Shown: piece by piece, positions 48,601 through 57,652 of the stretch
Position numbering within the stretch: position 1 is the first letter of the stretch
Layout: every line of letters begins with the position of its first letter
Source: Montifringilla adamsi
Taxonomy: Eukaryota > Chordata > Aves > Passeriformes > Passeridae
DNA: 64,000 nt
Direction of reading: 5' to 3'
Assembly (NCBI GenBank): GCA_017590115.1
Contig: JAGGNK010008670.1
Coordinates: 992,001 to 1,056,000, forward strand
The notes under the pieces: generated by a model
Told to the model about the DNA's origin: nothing
Database searches by the model: none
Seen by the model: only the letters and a program-made list of their open reading frames with translations
Made by a program: the position numbers and the translations under genes

Positions 48601-51600
48601 CCTCTGGTTTTTCCCTGGTTTTCCCCCTGGTTTTTCCCCTGTTTTTCCCCTGTTTGCTTCCCATTTTTTCCCGGTTCCCCCTGCCGTTTTTCCCCATTTC
48701 CTCCCCCTGTTTTTCCCCCCTTTTTTCTCCCTTCCCCCCCCATTTCCCCCCTGTTTTNNNNNNNNNNNNNNNNNNNNNNNNNNNNNNNNNNNNNNNNNNN
48801 NNNNNNNNNNNNNNNNNNNNNNNNNNNNNNNNNNNNNNNNNNNNNNNNNNNNNNNNNNNNNNNNNNNNNNNNNNNNNNNNNNNNNNNNNNNNNNNNNNNN
48901 NNNNNNNNNNNNNNNNNNNNNNNNNNNNNNNNNNNNNNNNNNNNNNNNNNNNNNNNNNNNNNNNNNNNNNNNNNNNNNNNNNNNNNNNNNNNNNNNNNNN
49001 NNNNNNNNNNNNNNNNNNNNNNNNNNNNNNNNNNNNNNNNNNNNNNNNNNNNNNNNNNNNNNNNNNNNNNNNNNNNNNNNNNNNNNNNNNNNNNNNNNNN
49101 NNNNNNNNNNNNNNNNNNNNNNNNNNNNNNNNNNNNNNNNNNNNNNNNNNNNNNNNNNNNNNNNNNNNNNNNNNNNNNNNNNNNNNNNNNNNNNNNNNNN
49201 NNNNNNNNNNNNNNNNNNNNNNNNNNNNNNNNNNNNNNNNNNNNNNNNNNNNNNNNNNNNNNNNNNNNNNNNNNNNNNNNNNNNNNNNNNNNNNNNNNNN
49301 NNNNNNNNNNNNNNNNNNNNNNNNNNNNNNNNNNNNNNNNNNNNNNNNNNNNNNNNNNNNNNNNNNNNNNNNNNNNNNNNNNNNNNNNNNNNNNNNNNNN
49401 NNNNNNNNNNNNNNNNNNNNNNNNNNNNNNNNNNNNNNNNNNNNNNNNNNNNNNNNNNNNNNNNNNNNNNNNNNNNNNNNNNNNNNNNNNNNNNNNNNCC
49501 CCCTTTTCCCCCCGTTTCTCCCCATTTCCCCGTCCAGCCCGTGGTGAGGCTGATCGAGGAGGCGAGCTGCCGCGGGCTGCGCGAGGTGCGCTTCATCACC
49601 TGGCACAACCAGTACATCCTCAACATCAAGGATGGCTTCCAGCAGAACTCCTGCTTCCGCAGGGAGATCAAGAGGAGGCCCCTGCTGCGCTCCTGCCTGC
49701 TGCTCATGCCCTTCCTGCAGTAGGTATCCCCAAAATCGGGCCATTCCCGGTGCTCTCCACGTGGGGCTGGGTGGGGGAGTTCTGTTCCTGGGCTGTGACA
49801 GGGAGCAGGCACTGTTGGGTGGGAAATGGGAATGAGAACCCAAAATCTGGGTCATGCTGGCAGCTCCTGCCGCTTTCCAAAGGAACATTTATCTGAGGAG
49901 CTCCTTGTTTAAATTTGTGATGTACCTTGTGGGTGTTGGAACATCCTGTCCATTTTCCAGCACCCTGGGCTGTGGGAGGTGTCCCTGCCACGGCAGGGGG
50001 TGGCTCTGGGTGGGCTTGGGGGTCCTGCCAGCCCAAACCATCCTGTGCTGGTTCAGTGGAGCAGCGGGTGTGCTCACAGAGCCCTCACCCCTCTGGGGTT
50101 TGGTCACAGCCTCAGCACACGTGGGCTGGGAGTGTTTTTAGGTAGGGTTTTAGAGGAAGGAAACCCCAGCTTATCAGAGAGAAACTGGAGGCTGCCAGTA
50201 GAACACCAGGAGTGGACTTGCTGGTTTGAGCAGTCCTGGTTCTCATCCTAATGAAAAATGAGGATTTCAGGGCTCCTCCTCGTGTTTTGCTGCCTGGGAT
50301 TATTTTACCACAGTAATCTGCTAAATTTATGGAATTCCCAATTAATTCCCAGCTAATTTTGTTGGACCTTGAGGGCTCTACACTCGTGAGGGATTGACCA
50401 GAACTGTCTGTGACAGCTACCAAACCTACAGACTAAAATCTGAGCTTCTGTTCTGCACCAAACTTTTTTCTGATTTTATTTATCCAAAGACCTTATAAAG
50501 CTCACTTAAAAACACGGATTCTTGGCAGGAACAGGAGTATTTTAAATATTTATGGGATCTATCCTTCAGGAGTCAGTGTTGCCTCCACTTCCCACATGAT
50601 GCCACCTGAGATTTGTTCTTTCCCTCACCTCCCACCTGCTTAAATCTGTTCTAGAATTGGAAAAGAATCCTTGAATAGGAATGAAAAATGTTGACTTTTT
50701 AATGGTTTCCCCTGTAGAAAAATAACATAAATATTTTACACCAGTCAGAAGAACTGAACAAAGTACAGCAAAGGATTGCAGGATTTTTATTAGATTTGAT
50801 TCTTCCTCATTAATCCACAATTTACTGGCAATCTCTGCTTGCTCTTCCGGTCCAGTGTGAGTGATGAGGCCCTACAGGAATGGTATTTTACCCATTTGCC
50901 CATCAAAGAGGAAAATTAAACTAAAAACAAATGCATACTTTGGTATTTGATTGCTATTTTATTAGCAATTTGTAGAACATATTTCTGGGTTTCTGCTCAA
51001 CTGTTAATAACCAGTGAGAAGAACCTGGAGTTGAGTCAAATCCATGCAAATGAAGGGAATCCTGGCCTTGGCCTCGAGCAGGAGGGAACAGCCAGAGAAC
51101 ACTCAGAGAGTGTTTCTGCCCTGAAAAGTGGGAGGGCTGTCACAGCTTTCCATGTGTTGATTTAAAAATAGATCTTTTTTCACTAAACTTCCCCTCCCAA
51201 CGCTTTTCCTTGGGTTTGATTTGGTTTCTGGCCATCTGTGGGCTTTGGAGAGCAGCTCCACCCTGGGCCTGGCAGCAGCCAGTGGCTCTCTCCTGCTGCC
51301 TGCCCCGGGGCACTGAAGGGTTGGCAGCTTTTCCCAGAGAAATACTTTGGGAAAATCCTCCTTGCTGGACTTTGGAGCTCGCCCCACGAGTTGCTGCAGC
51401 TGCAGGAGCTGTGCTGGTGTGAGCCAGGGCCCTGCAGGTGCCATGGTCCCAATGTTCCCCTCGGCACAGGAGGGAGAATCCGGGCAGTGAGGATTCACTC
51501 AGCTGAGTAAGGGCTGCTCACTCAGGGAACATAAACCACCACGGCCACTTCTCTCAGTTCAGCAGCTCCCAGAGTGTGAGGAGTCCACAGAGCTGCAGGA

Positions 51601-52909
51601 GGGGAGGAGCAGGGTCCTGCTGGGCTGCTTTCCTGGCTTTTCCAAGGGTTTATTCCTGGCATCCATGGGGCTTCTTAGCCACAGCTCCCTCCCTCAGCCC
51701 TGCCTGTTCTCCAGGCAGCATTCCCAGAGGAGGGGCAGGAAAATAACCAGCTGTAAATGCAAATCCACCTCTGGCTGTGTAAAATGGCAGTAAGAATCTT
51801 CCTGTTTGGGACGGGGCCTTAAATCCCATCCAGTGCCACTCCCTGCCACAGGCAGACACTTCCCACTATCCCAGGGGGCTCCGAGCCCTGTCCAACGTGG
51901 CCTTGGACACTTCCATGGTTATCAGAGGCTTTTCAGCCCTGCTGGGGATGAACTGGGGGTGACTGGAGGCTGCTGAGGGTGTCTGAGCACAGCCTTTGTC
52001 CCTCCCCAGGACCCTGGGTGGCAGCTCTGCCGTGCCCTCGCCGTGCTCCGACCCCGCCGCCGCACACGACTTGTCCCCAGCTGCTGTCACCTCTCCCAGC
52101 TTCTACCCCGAGACCTGGATTGGAATGGATCCAGCTCAGGACTTCATCCAAGTGCCTGTTCTGAAGGAAGACAAAAGCTACAGAACCATTTACAACCTGT
52201 TCCACAAGACTGTGCCAGAGACCAAATACAAGATCTTGAAAATCCTGCGAGTGCAGAACCAGTTCCTTTGGGAGAAGTATAAAAGGTAAGAGAATTGCAG
52301 ATCTTTAATAATGAATACTCCTAGAGGAGGAATTTTATGAGAGAGATTTGTGTCTCCTCTCACGGCTGAGCTCTTCCAGAGGGTGATCCCGTGATGAAAA
52401 CAGCTTCTCCCCGGCTGACCCGCAGCGAACGCTCACCTTCACTTCCCGTTTTGTGTTCCAGGAAAAAGGAGTACATGTCCAAGAAGATGTCCGGGCTGGA
52501 CAGGATCATGAACGAGCGGCACCTGTTCCACGGCACGTCGCAGGACGTGGTGGACGGGATCTGCAAGCACAACTTCGACCCGCGCGTGTGCGGCAAGCAC
52601 GCCACCATGTTCGGCCAGGGCAGCTACTTCGCCAGGAAGGCCAGCTACTCCCACAACTTCTCCAAGCGCTCCCCCAAGGGCGTGCACTTCATGTTCCTGG
52701 CCAAGGTGCTCACGGGCAGGTACACGGTGGGCAACCACACCATGAGGAGGCCGCCGCCCGTGGAGCCCGGCAGCATCACCAGCGACCTCTACGACTCCTG
52801 CGTGGACAATTACTTCGAGCCCCAGATCTTCGTCATCTTCAACGACGACCAGAGCTACCCCTACTTCATCATCCAGTACGAGGAGGTCAGCAGCACCGTC
52901 TCCATCTGA
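38649..52909 (+). CDS. TIPARP: TIPARP (PARP7), TCDD-inducible mono-ADP-ribosyltransferase
   Basis: Nuclear and cytoplasmic mono-ADP-ribosyltransferase, induced by the aryl hydrocarbon receptor and acting as its feedback repressor; it also dampens type I interferon signalling. The coding sequence starts at 38712 and runs 38712-39646, 47719-47887, 49538-49719, 52010-52285 and 52462-52909, which is 2010 bp and 669 aa (human about 657). In order: a basic NLS-like cluster at residues 45-53 (KKKQQVQKR); a CCCH zinc finger with Cys249, Cys257, Cys263 and His267 (C-x7-C-x5-C-x3-H); a WWE domain at about 325-430; and the PARP catalytic domain at about 470-669. The H-Y-I triad is His544 (LFHGTSQ), Tyr576 (GQGSYFA) and Ile643 (PQIFVIF), and the 32-residue His-Tyr spacing fits the family. 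Ile in the third position in place of Glu predicts mono- rather than poly-ADP-ribosylation. Confidence 0.97.
40768..40914 (-). mobile_element. CR1 LINE 3'-end fragment
   Basis: gaagggaccttaaatcccat, ccatggcagggacacctccc and ccagcctggccttgggcact. Reverse orientation. Confidence 0.88.
41585..41797 (+). mobile_element. CR1 LINE 3'-end fragment
   Basis: gttggggagaaattcccccc, gtggctgctcctggatccct, gggaggtgtccctgccaggg and aagatcccttccaaccttgg. Confidence 0.85.
43285..43535 (+). mobile_element. CR1 LINE fragment, different subfamily
   Basis: gacaggacacgaggaaactc, gtggtcaggcacaggaaggg, gtgcccatccctggaggtgt and gggcttttccaacctcaacg. The tail lacks ccttaaag and belongs to a second CR1 subfamily, also seen at 62330 and, in reverse, at 63655. 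Confidence 0.85.
43725..43895 (-). mobile_element. CR1 LINE 3'-end fragment
   Basis: aatcatggaatcactgagtg, gaccttaaagcccatccagt and ggacaccttccactgtccca, with the terminal repeat largely intact. Confidence 0.9.
44655..44935 (+). mobile_element. CR1 LINE 3'-end fragment
   Basis: aatgacaggacaaggggaat, gtggggcattggaaaggaat, tgcccctggatccctggcag and ggtgagctttagggtccctg. Part of the ctgccatgg segment is deleted. Confidence 0.88.
44965..45048 (-). mobile_element. CR1 LINE 3'-end fragment
   Basis: gtttaggttggaaaggaccc, ttaaaggtcatcgagcccca and ccctgccaggagcatctacc. Reverse orientation, a subfamily with atcgag. Confidence 0.8.
45401..45445 (+). repeat. (TAT)n microsatellite
   Basis: Runs of attattattatt interrupted by attgctattattgc. 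Confidence 0.95.
46120..46312 (+). mobile_element. CR1 LINE fragment, second subfamily
   Basis: ggttgggtgcccagccctgg, gtggagtccccatccctgga, cagttagacttgatgatctg and ggagcttttccaatttcacc. Confidence 0.8.
47345..47618 (+). mobile_element. CR1 LINE 3'-end fragment
   Basis: gtgccaggacaaggggaatg, gggatattgggcaggaattg, tgcccctggatccctggcag and agcccaaaccattccaggat. It ends about 100 bp before a TIPARP exon. Confidence 0.9.
47719..47887 (+). CDS. TIPARP: TIPARP second coding exon (WWE domain, part 1)
   Basis: 169 bp. It encodes GQECWVDLNLMKFYESADFD, then QMRRLSTASCPSSSS and NCYTVWKYFCRDHFGWREYS. The Trp residues and the VWKYF...W pattern belong to the WWE fold. The acceptor is ttttccccag and the donor is gtacgg. 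Confidence 0.95.
48540..49530. repeat. Pyrimidine-rich simple repeat containing the assembly gap
   Basis: Runs of cccc and tttt (cccgtttttccc, ggtttttccc units) from 48540 to 48757 and again from 49499 to 49530. The bases in between, 48758-49498, are 741 N. Long proline/phenylalanine open frames over it are artefacts. Confidence 0.95.
49538..49719 (+). CDS. TIPARP: TIPARP third coding exon (WWE domain, part 2)
   Basis: 182 bp. It encodes PVVRLIEEASCRGLREVRFI, then TWHNQYILNIKDGF and QQNSCFRREIKRRPLLRSCL, LLMPFL. It ends ca, with donor gtaggt at 49720, not at the in-frame tag that follows cag. The next exon supplies the g of Gln. The exon starts only 39 bp after an assembly gap. Confidence 0.94.
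49970..50047 (+). mobile_element. CR1 3'-terminal fragment
   Basis: gtgggaggtgtccctgccac, gggtgggcttgggggtcctg and cagcccaaaccatcctgtgc. Confidence 0.75.
50050..51800 (+). other. TIPARP intron, unique sequence
   Basis: No exon recognised. It is AT-rich from 50250 to 51180 and GC-richer afterwards. No repeat apart from the flanking CR1 pieces. Confidence 0.6.
51805..51920 (-). mobile_element. CR1 LINE 3'-end fragment
   Basis: gtttgggacggggccttaaa, tcccatccagtgccactccc and gccctgtccaacgtggcctt. Reverse orientation. Confidence 0.8.
52010..52285 (+). CDS. TIPARP: TIPARP fourth coding exon (linker and start of catalytic domain)
   Basis: 276 bp. It encodes TLGGSSAVPSPCSDPAAAHD and the linker, then ETWIGMDPAQDFIQVPV, EDKSYRTIYNLFHKTVPETK and ILRVQNQFLWEKYK. 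It ends two bases into an Arg codon with donor gtaaga. Confidence 0.95.
52462..52909 (+). CDS. TIPARP: TIPARP terminal coding exon (PARP catalytic core)
   Basis: Begins KKEYMSKKMSGLDRIMNERH and ends IIQYEEVSSTVSI with a TGA stop at 52907-52909. It contains all three triad residues (His544, Tyr576, Ile643) and DPRVCGKHATMFGQGSYFAR. Third positions are almost all G or C, in contrast to the first coding exon. Confidence 0.97.
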
Positions 52910-53160
52910 CAGCCTGCGCTGCTCCCTGCCGCCAACTCGGCTGGCAGCAGTTTGTGTGGGGGAGGTGAAATCTGGACACTTCCTGACTGGTGGAAGGACT
53001 TGGAAGGAAGGTCACTGAGGTGACCAACTGTGCACTTGCTGGTTGATTCCCTATGTGGAAACTGTACATATTTTTCCATTGTTTATAGTTGAAAATCTGT
53101 GCCTTTTGTTATAAAACACTGTTTATTTATGTTAGTAAATATTCATGTTTCAGAATGTGT
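52910..53160 (+). other. TIPARP: TIPARP 3'UTR, proximal end
   Basis: AT-rich tail containing ataaaacactgtttatttat and a variant poly(A) signal AGTAAA at 53134-53139, followed by a GT-rich stretch. ATTAAA at 53266-53271 is an alternative. No canonical AATAAA was seen nearby. Confidence 0.5.
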
Positions 53161-53479
53161 CTTGTGGGTGTCATTTCAGTGGTGTTCTGTGCCTGGCAAG
53201 CCCTGATCTCAACATTTCAGCATGGCCATTTTTGGGGACTCAGAACCACATTTCATCCCAAGGATATTAAATAAGACGTTCCCCCAACCACTATTTCTTA
53301 CGATCATATTTCAGAGAGACTGAGGGAGAGATCACAAAACTACCCCCTGCTCATACTTTGCATTATTGAACAGGACAACACAAACAGATCATTTTCTAAA
53401 ATCGGGTAAAATTAGGAAGAGATTAGCATAGTCTGTGGGGAGGGTTTAAAACCTGGGATGCTTCCCAGCAGGAGCAGGG

Positions 53480-53585
53480 ACACACAGTCTGTCACTTGTT
53501 GGTGTCCCTGCCTCTGAAGGGACAGGTGGTGCAGGATGGGCTCTAAGGTCTCTCCCCTCCCAAACCACTCTGACTCTGTAATTTT
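53480..53585 (+). mobile_element. CR1 3'-end fragment
   Basis: ggtgtccctgcctctgaagg, ggatgggctctaaggtctct and ccctcccaaaccactctgac. Confidence 0.75.
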
Positions 53586-53589
53586 CACC

Positions 53590-54900
53590 TCCAGGCCTGT
53601 GGTTTGGATGTACCTGAGGTGCCCTGTCCTCACTGGGACCTTTTCCAGGAATTGTGTGTCCCTCTGAAGGCTCCTGCAGCACAGGTGTGGCTGGGAGCCC
53701 TCGCTGCCCTCCAGGGAACTCCTGTGGGTCTCAGGGGATGGGCAGGGACCCTCAGGCTCTGTGTGCTGGGGCTCCCCCCAAACTCAGCTGTGCCTTGTGA
53801 CAACCTGCTCCAGTCAGCTTCCTGGGGCCTCAGGAAGAGAATTCCTTCCTGGGCCATGGGAGAGAATTCCCTGCTCCCACCAGCACCCCAGTGCTGGTTC
53901 CTCTCTGGATCTCCCGCTTGCCTGGGATCAGCTGCAGGTGAGCAGCAGGGGAGGCACCAGCAGCTGGCTCCAGTGACCCCAATCTGGGAGAGCTCCCACA
54001 GGAGGTGGAGACAGCGGCACGGCAGGGTGGGAGCTGCTCCTGACCACAGCTCACGTCCCACGGGATGGCTGCAGAAAGGTACCGGGGCCAGGGAGGGCTG
54101 GGGGCTGCCTCAGGACAGCTGAAGTCACCAAAGGGCTGGAGGTGTCCCAGGTGTGGCACTGGGTGGGGGTCTGCACCGGGGCTGTGGTGGCTCCGGAGTG
54201 GAGATTTTGGGTTGATTTCAGAGCCAAAGCCTGGGAATGAGGGCTGCTGTTCCTGTGGGGTTGTGTTGAGTCGTTCCTCGCTCGAGGCTTCTGCCCAGGC
54301 TGGGCCTGGCATGAGCAGGATGGAGCGGGAGCTGGGACAGCTGCTCCCCCCGAGTGGGGACTCTGTCTCCCCTCCCACTCTCCACAGGCAGGAAATCAGC
54401 TGTGCTTTTCCCTGGATGTTGTAATGGGCTTTTGCTTTTCTGGGTCCTTCTCCTCCGCAGCCTGTGCCTGGGGACACTCCCTGGGAGGGGTCTGCCCCAG
54501 CCTTCCCTTCCCACCTTCCCTGGAGCTGTGGGATGAGGGAGGCGCCGCTGACAATGCACTGAAAATATTTATGGTGTTTCCTTGCCAACGTGCTGAGTGT
54601 CTGAGCCACCCTGCAGGGCTGAGCCCCGCCTCGGTGACACTGCCTGGTGTCCCCTTCTGGGCCACCTGAGCCTGGGCATGGGCATGGTCCTGGGGATCCC
54701 GGCTGGTCCCGGGACTGGGCACGGCGGGGCCGCAGCCGTGTCCCCGTGTCAGTGTCCCGGGTCACTGTCCTGTGTCAGTGTCACCGCAGTGCCCGGCCAG
54801 CTGAGCATTGGTGACCCCATTGTCCATGGGGGATTTGTGGGATCGCTCCCAGCTGCCTGGGCAGGGGCGCTGGAGCAGCGTGGGGCAGAGCTGGCAGGGG
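53590..54900. other. Downstream of TIPARP, unique GC-moderate sequence
   Basis: No recognised gene or repeat. Several open frames on both strands are rich in Pro, Ser and Gly, as expected from base composition, and show no splice-supported structure. Confidence 0.55.
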
Positions 54901-54919
54901 CAGAGCGTGCCCCTAATTA

Positions 54920-55480
54920 CGTTAGTTGTTAATTGCGTCCCGCGTGCGCCGGCCGTGGCACCGTTTGCTGGAGGGACACCTGAGAAATCGCCCGTTCCCA
55001 AATCCTGCCCGAGAGGGGCACTGGGACAGAGCGGGCCCGCTCTCGGCTGTGCCAGGGGATGTCCCCGCTCCCGGCTCTGTTTGTGCCGGTGGCACAAGGG
55101 CGGGGGCACCCGCGGGATGGCGCGGCAGTGCCCGGCTCCAGCCTCCCGCCGCTGCCGGGCCCCTCTGGCCTGTCCCGGCCGTGCCCGCCCCGGGGCAGCT
55201 CCGGGCCCGACCGGCCCTTCTGGGCCCAGCCCTGCTCGTGCCTCCTGCCCTGCTTTCGGGGCTGTCACCTGGGCTGGGAGGATGGCCCGGGTGACAAAGG
55301 ACGGTTTGCGATAAGGATCTCGCTGTGTCACCGCCGGGGTGACACACCTTGGGGCAAGGCCGGGCTGGGAAAAGCCCATCGGGGACCTGGTGGCCCTGAG
55401 GGGGTGGCACCAGTGGTGGCCTGGCCGAGGGGGACCGGCTGGCTGGGCTGGCCGGGCCACGAGCCGTGCTTCTGTTCCCG
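54920..55480. promoter_or_regulatory. CpG-rich block downstream of TIPARP
   Basis: Locally dense CpG (cgtcccgcgtgcgccggccg, cccggctccagcctcccgcc and similar), about 2 kb beyond the TIPARP end. It may be an orphan CpG island or an unannotated promoter. No exon could be tied to it. Confidence 0.4.
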
Positions 55481-55745
55481 TGGGAGCCCGGGGGTGTGGG
55501 GGTACCCCAGGAGCCCGGGGGGCTGATGGGTCTAGGGGTACCCTGGGGGTTTGAGGGGTCTGGGGGTACCCCGGGGGGATGAGGGGTCTGGGGGTACCCC
55601 AGGAGCCCGGGGGCCTGTGGGGTGTGGGGATCCTCAGGGGGCTGTGGGGTGTGGGGGTACCCCACAAGCCCGGGGGCTGAGGAGTCTGGGGGTACCCCGG
55701 GGGGCTGTGGGGTCTGGGGGTACCCCAGGCACTCGGGGGGCTCTG
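55480..55745 (+). repeat. G-rich minisatellite with repeated ggggtacccc palindrome
   Basis: Seven or so units of about 30-45 bp carrying tctgggggtaccccggggg or gtgggggtaccccaggagcc. The core ggggtacccc is a perfect 10-bp palindrome present in most units. The apparent 366- and 394-residue minus-strand frames are artefacts of the repeat. Confidence 0.93.
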
Positions 55746-56339
55746 GTGACTGCCTGGGGACCCTGTGCCTCGGCACTGCCCGGTCAGCGCGGCTCGGGAG
55801 GCAGCAGCCGGGGCAGTGACGTGGGTGACAGTGAAGGGTGAGGTCACCCCTGCCGCGGTCACCGCCGTGCCTGGGATTTGTCAGGAAACAGCCTGTTCTG
55901 GACAGCGGGATAAAGGTGCCCCAGAGGCCGGGAGGAAGGAACAGCCTGAGCAGGAGCTGATTTGGGAGCTGGGCAGAAGGGCAGGAGCTGTTCCTGGAGC
56001 AGACTGAAGTGTCAGCTGCCCGAAGGTGCTGGGAACAGCCAGCCTGTCCCCCCTTCCCACCGGGCACAACCACTGCTCCCGAGGTAGCCACCCTGGCCAG
56101 GGGCACCCGCAGGGACCCGGCTGTGTCTGCCCTGCCTGGGGTTTGTTCTGGTCATTCTGGGGCTGCCCAGCTGCGGGATTTCATCAGAGAATGACCCTGG
56201 AGTGGGAAGTGTTCCTGTCCCCTCCTTCCAGGCGCTGAGGGCTGCCGGGCAGGGCTCTGCAGGGCTCTTTGGGGAAGGTGCAGGCAGAGCGGGGTGGTGG
56301 TGGGAAGGTTCCCGGGGAGGTGTCCTGTGAGTGGGAAGG

Positions 56340-56402
56340 AGCCTTGGGAGGTGTCTAAACCAACGTCCTGCTCAAAGCAGGGTCAGCTCTGAGGTCACAC
56401 CG
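56340..56402 (-). mobile_element. CR1-like fragment, second subfamily
   Basis: gggaggtgtctaaaccaacg and tcctgctcaaagcagggtca correspond to an internal part of CR1 in reverse orientation. Short. Confidence 0.55.
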
Positions 56403-56899
56403 TGTCCCCATTGAGCCTGCCCTGGGAATCTGCAGGGCTGGACCTGCCCAGCTCCTGCACAGCCTCCCAGCACAGCAATGTCCCTGTGAGGGGTAAAACC
56501 CTTAAATGCAGGACTGTGGTGGCCCAGGATGACACACCCCAGCTCCTGGGCTGCACCTCCAGGCTTGGGGCAGGGGCTGTGGGAGAGGGGCTGGAGATGA
56601 GTGGGACCATAAATAGATGCAGTGAGAGGTTCCTTGGGAGCAGGAAGCCGGGGCTGGGTGGCTCTCCCAGGACTTCCATCGGATTTCTGTGGCTCTCCTG
56701 TAGCTCACCGGAGTTTTGCCTGGGAAAAAAAAGATCCCTTTGCTTTCAGCTGTGCTGGGAGAAGCAGAGTGAGACGGGGCTGTGGTGTCCCAGCAGGGTG
56801 GGCACAGACTGGCCCTGGGTTTCCTTCTGCTGGAGGGGAATTTGGTCCCTCATGAGAGGCTGAGTCATGGGTGGCACAGAGCACAACACAGCAGAGCCT

Positions 56900-57480
56900 C
56901 ATGATCCCAGCAGCAAACCCCTGCCCAGTCTTATTTGTAGTTTTTAATGTGGAAATCTGAGGTTCTCACACAGCAGTGAGAACTGGGGGATGGACACAGG
57001 GAGCATCTCTGGCTGCCCCTGGGGTTCCTTCGTCCCCACCGTGTCATCCCCATCCAACCATCGAAGCACACCCTCTGCATTAATATTTATTTTTCTCTTA
57101 TGGCTACAAAGTCTGTTTTTATGAGAATAATTTCCCACAGACCCAACAACAAATGTCAGGTTGACCTAAGGGTTGTTGTTGCCTCAATTTTCTTCGGGCT
57201 CCCTCTTGTCCAACCAGCCGGGTACAAGTTGTCTCATGCGTAATTAGCCCGTGATAAATCATCTCCTGCCTTCTCCCCGTGCACGAGGAGCACATTCCCA
57301 TGTGCTGATCCACGCTGGGGTTTGTTTGTCTGTGCACTCTGTGCACTCCCTGTACCTCTGCAGCTCAGCAGGGCCAGCCTCGCCCAGCTCTGCGCAGCTG
57401 CACGGGGACAGGAGCCGCTCCACAGCCACGGACTGCAGCTGCTCTGGGATGGGCCCTGGCAGGACGCGGCTTCAGCCTGC
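56900..57480. other. Unique sequence, possible conserved non-coding segment
   Basis: AT-rich, non-repetitive stretch (best part 57060-57330) in the middle of GC-rich DNA. No exon was seen. Conservation cannot be judged from one sequence. Confidence 0.3.
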
Positions 57481-57494
57481 TGGAGATGATCCAG

Positions 57495-57652
57495 AGAGGC
57501 TGTGGCTGCCCCTGCATCCCTGGAAGTGTCCAGGGCCAGGCTGGACCGGGCTTGGAGCAGCCTGGGACAGTGGAAGGTGTCCCCAGTGGCAAGGGGGGAC
57601 GGGATGGGATTTAAGGTCCCTCCCAACCCAAACTGTTCCGTGGTTCTGTGAC
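57495..57652 (+). mobile_element. CR1 LINE 3'-end fragment
   Basis: gaggctgtggctgcccctgc, ggcttggagcagcctgggac and tcccaacccaaactgttccg. Well preserved. Confidence 0.9.

Noticed and set aside
48358..49896. Frames of 349-488 codons
   Set aside because: More than half of each is the run of N, and the rest is cccc/tttt simple sequence. Only 49538-49719 is coding.
54762..56106. Minus-strand frames of 366 and 394 codons, rich in Pro and Thr
   Set aside because: They read through the palindrome-bearing minisatellite and the CpG block. No domain, splice support or plausible start context.
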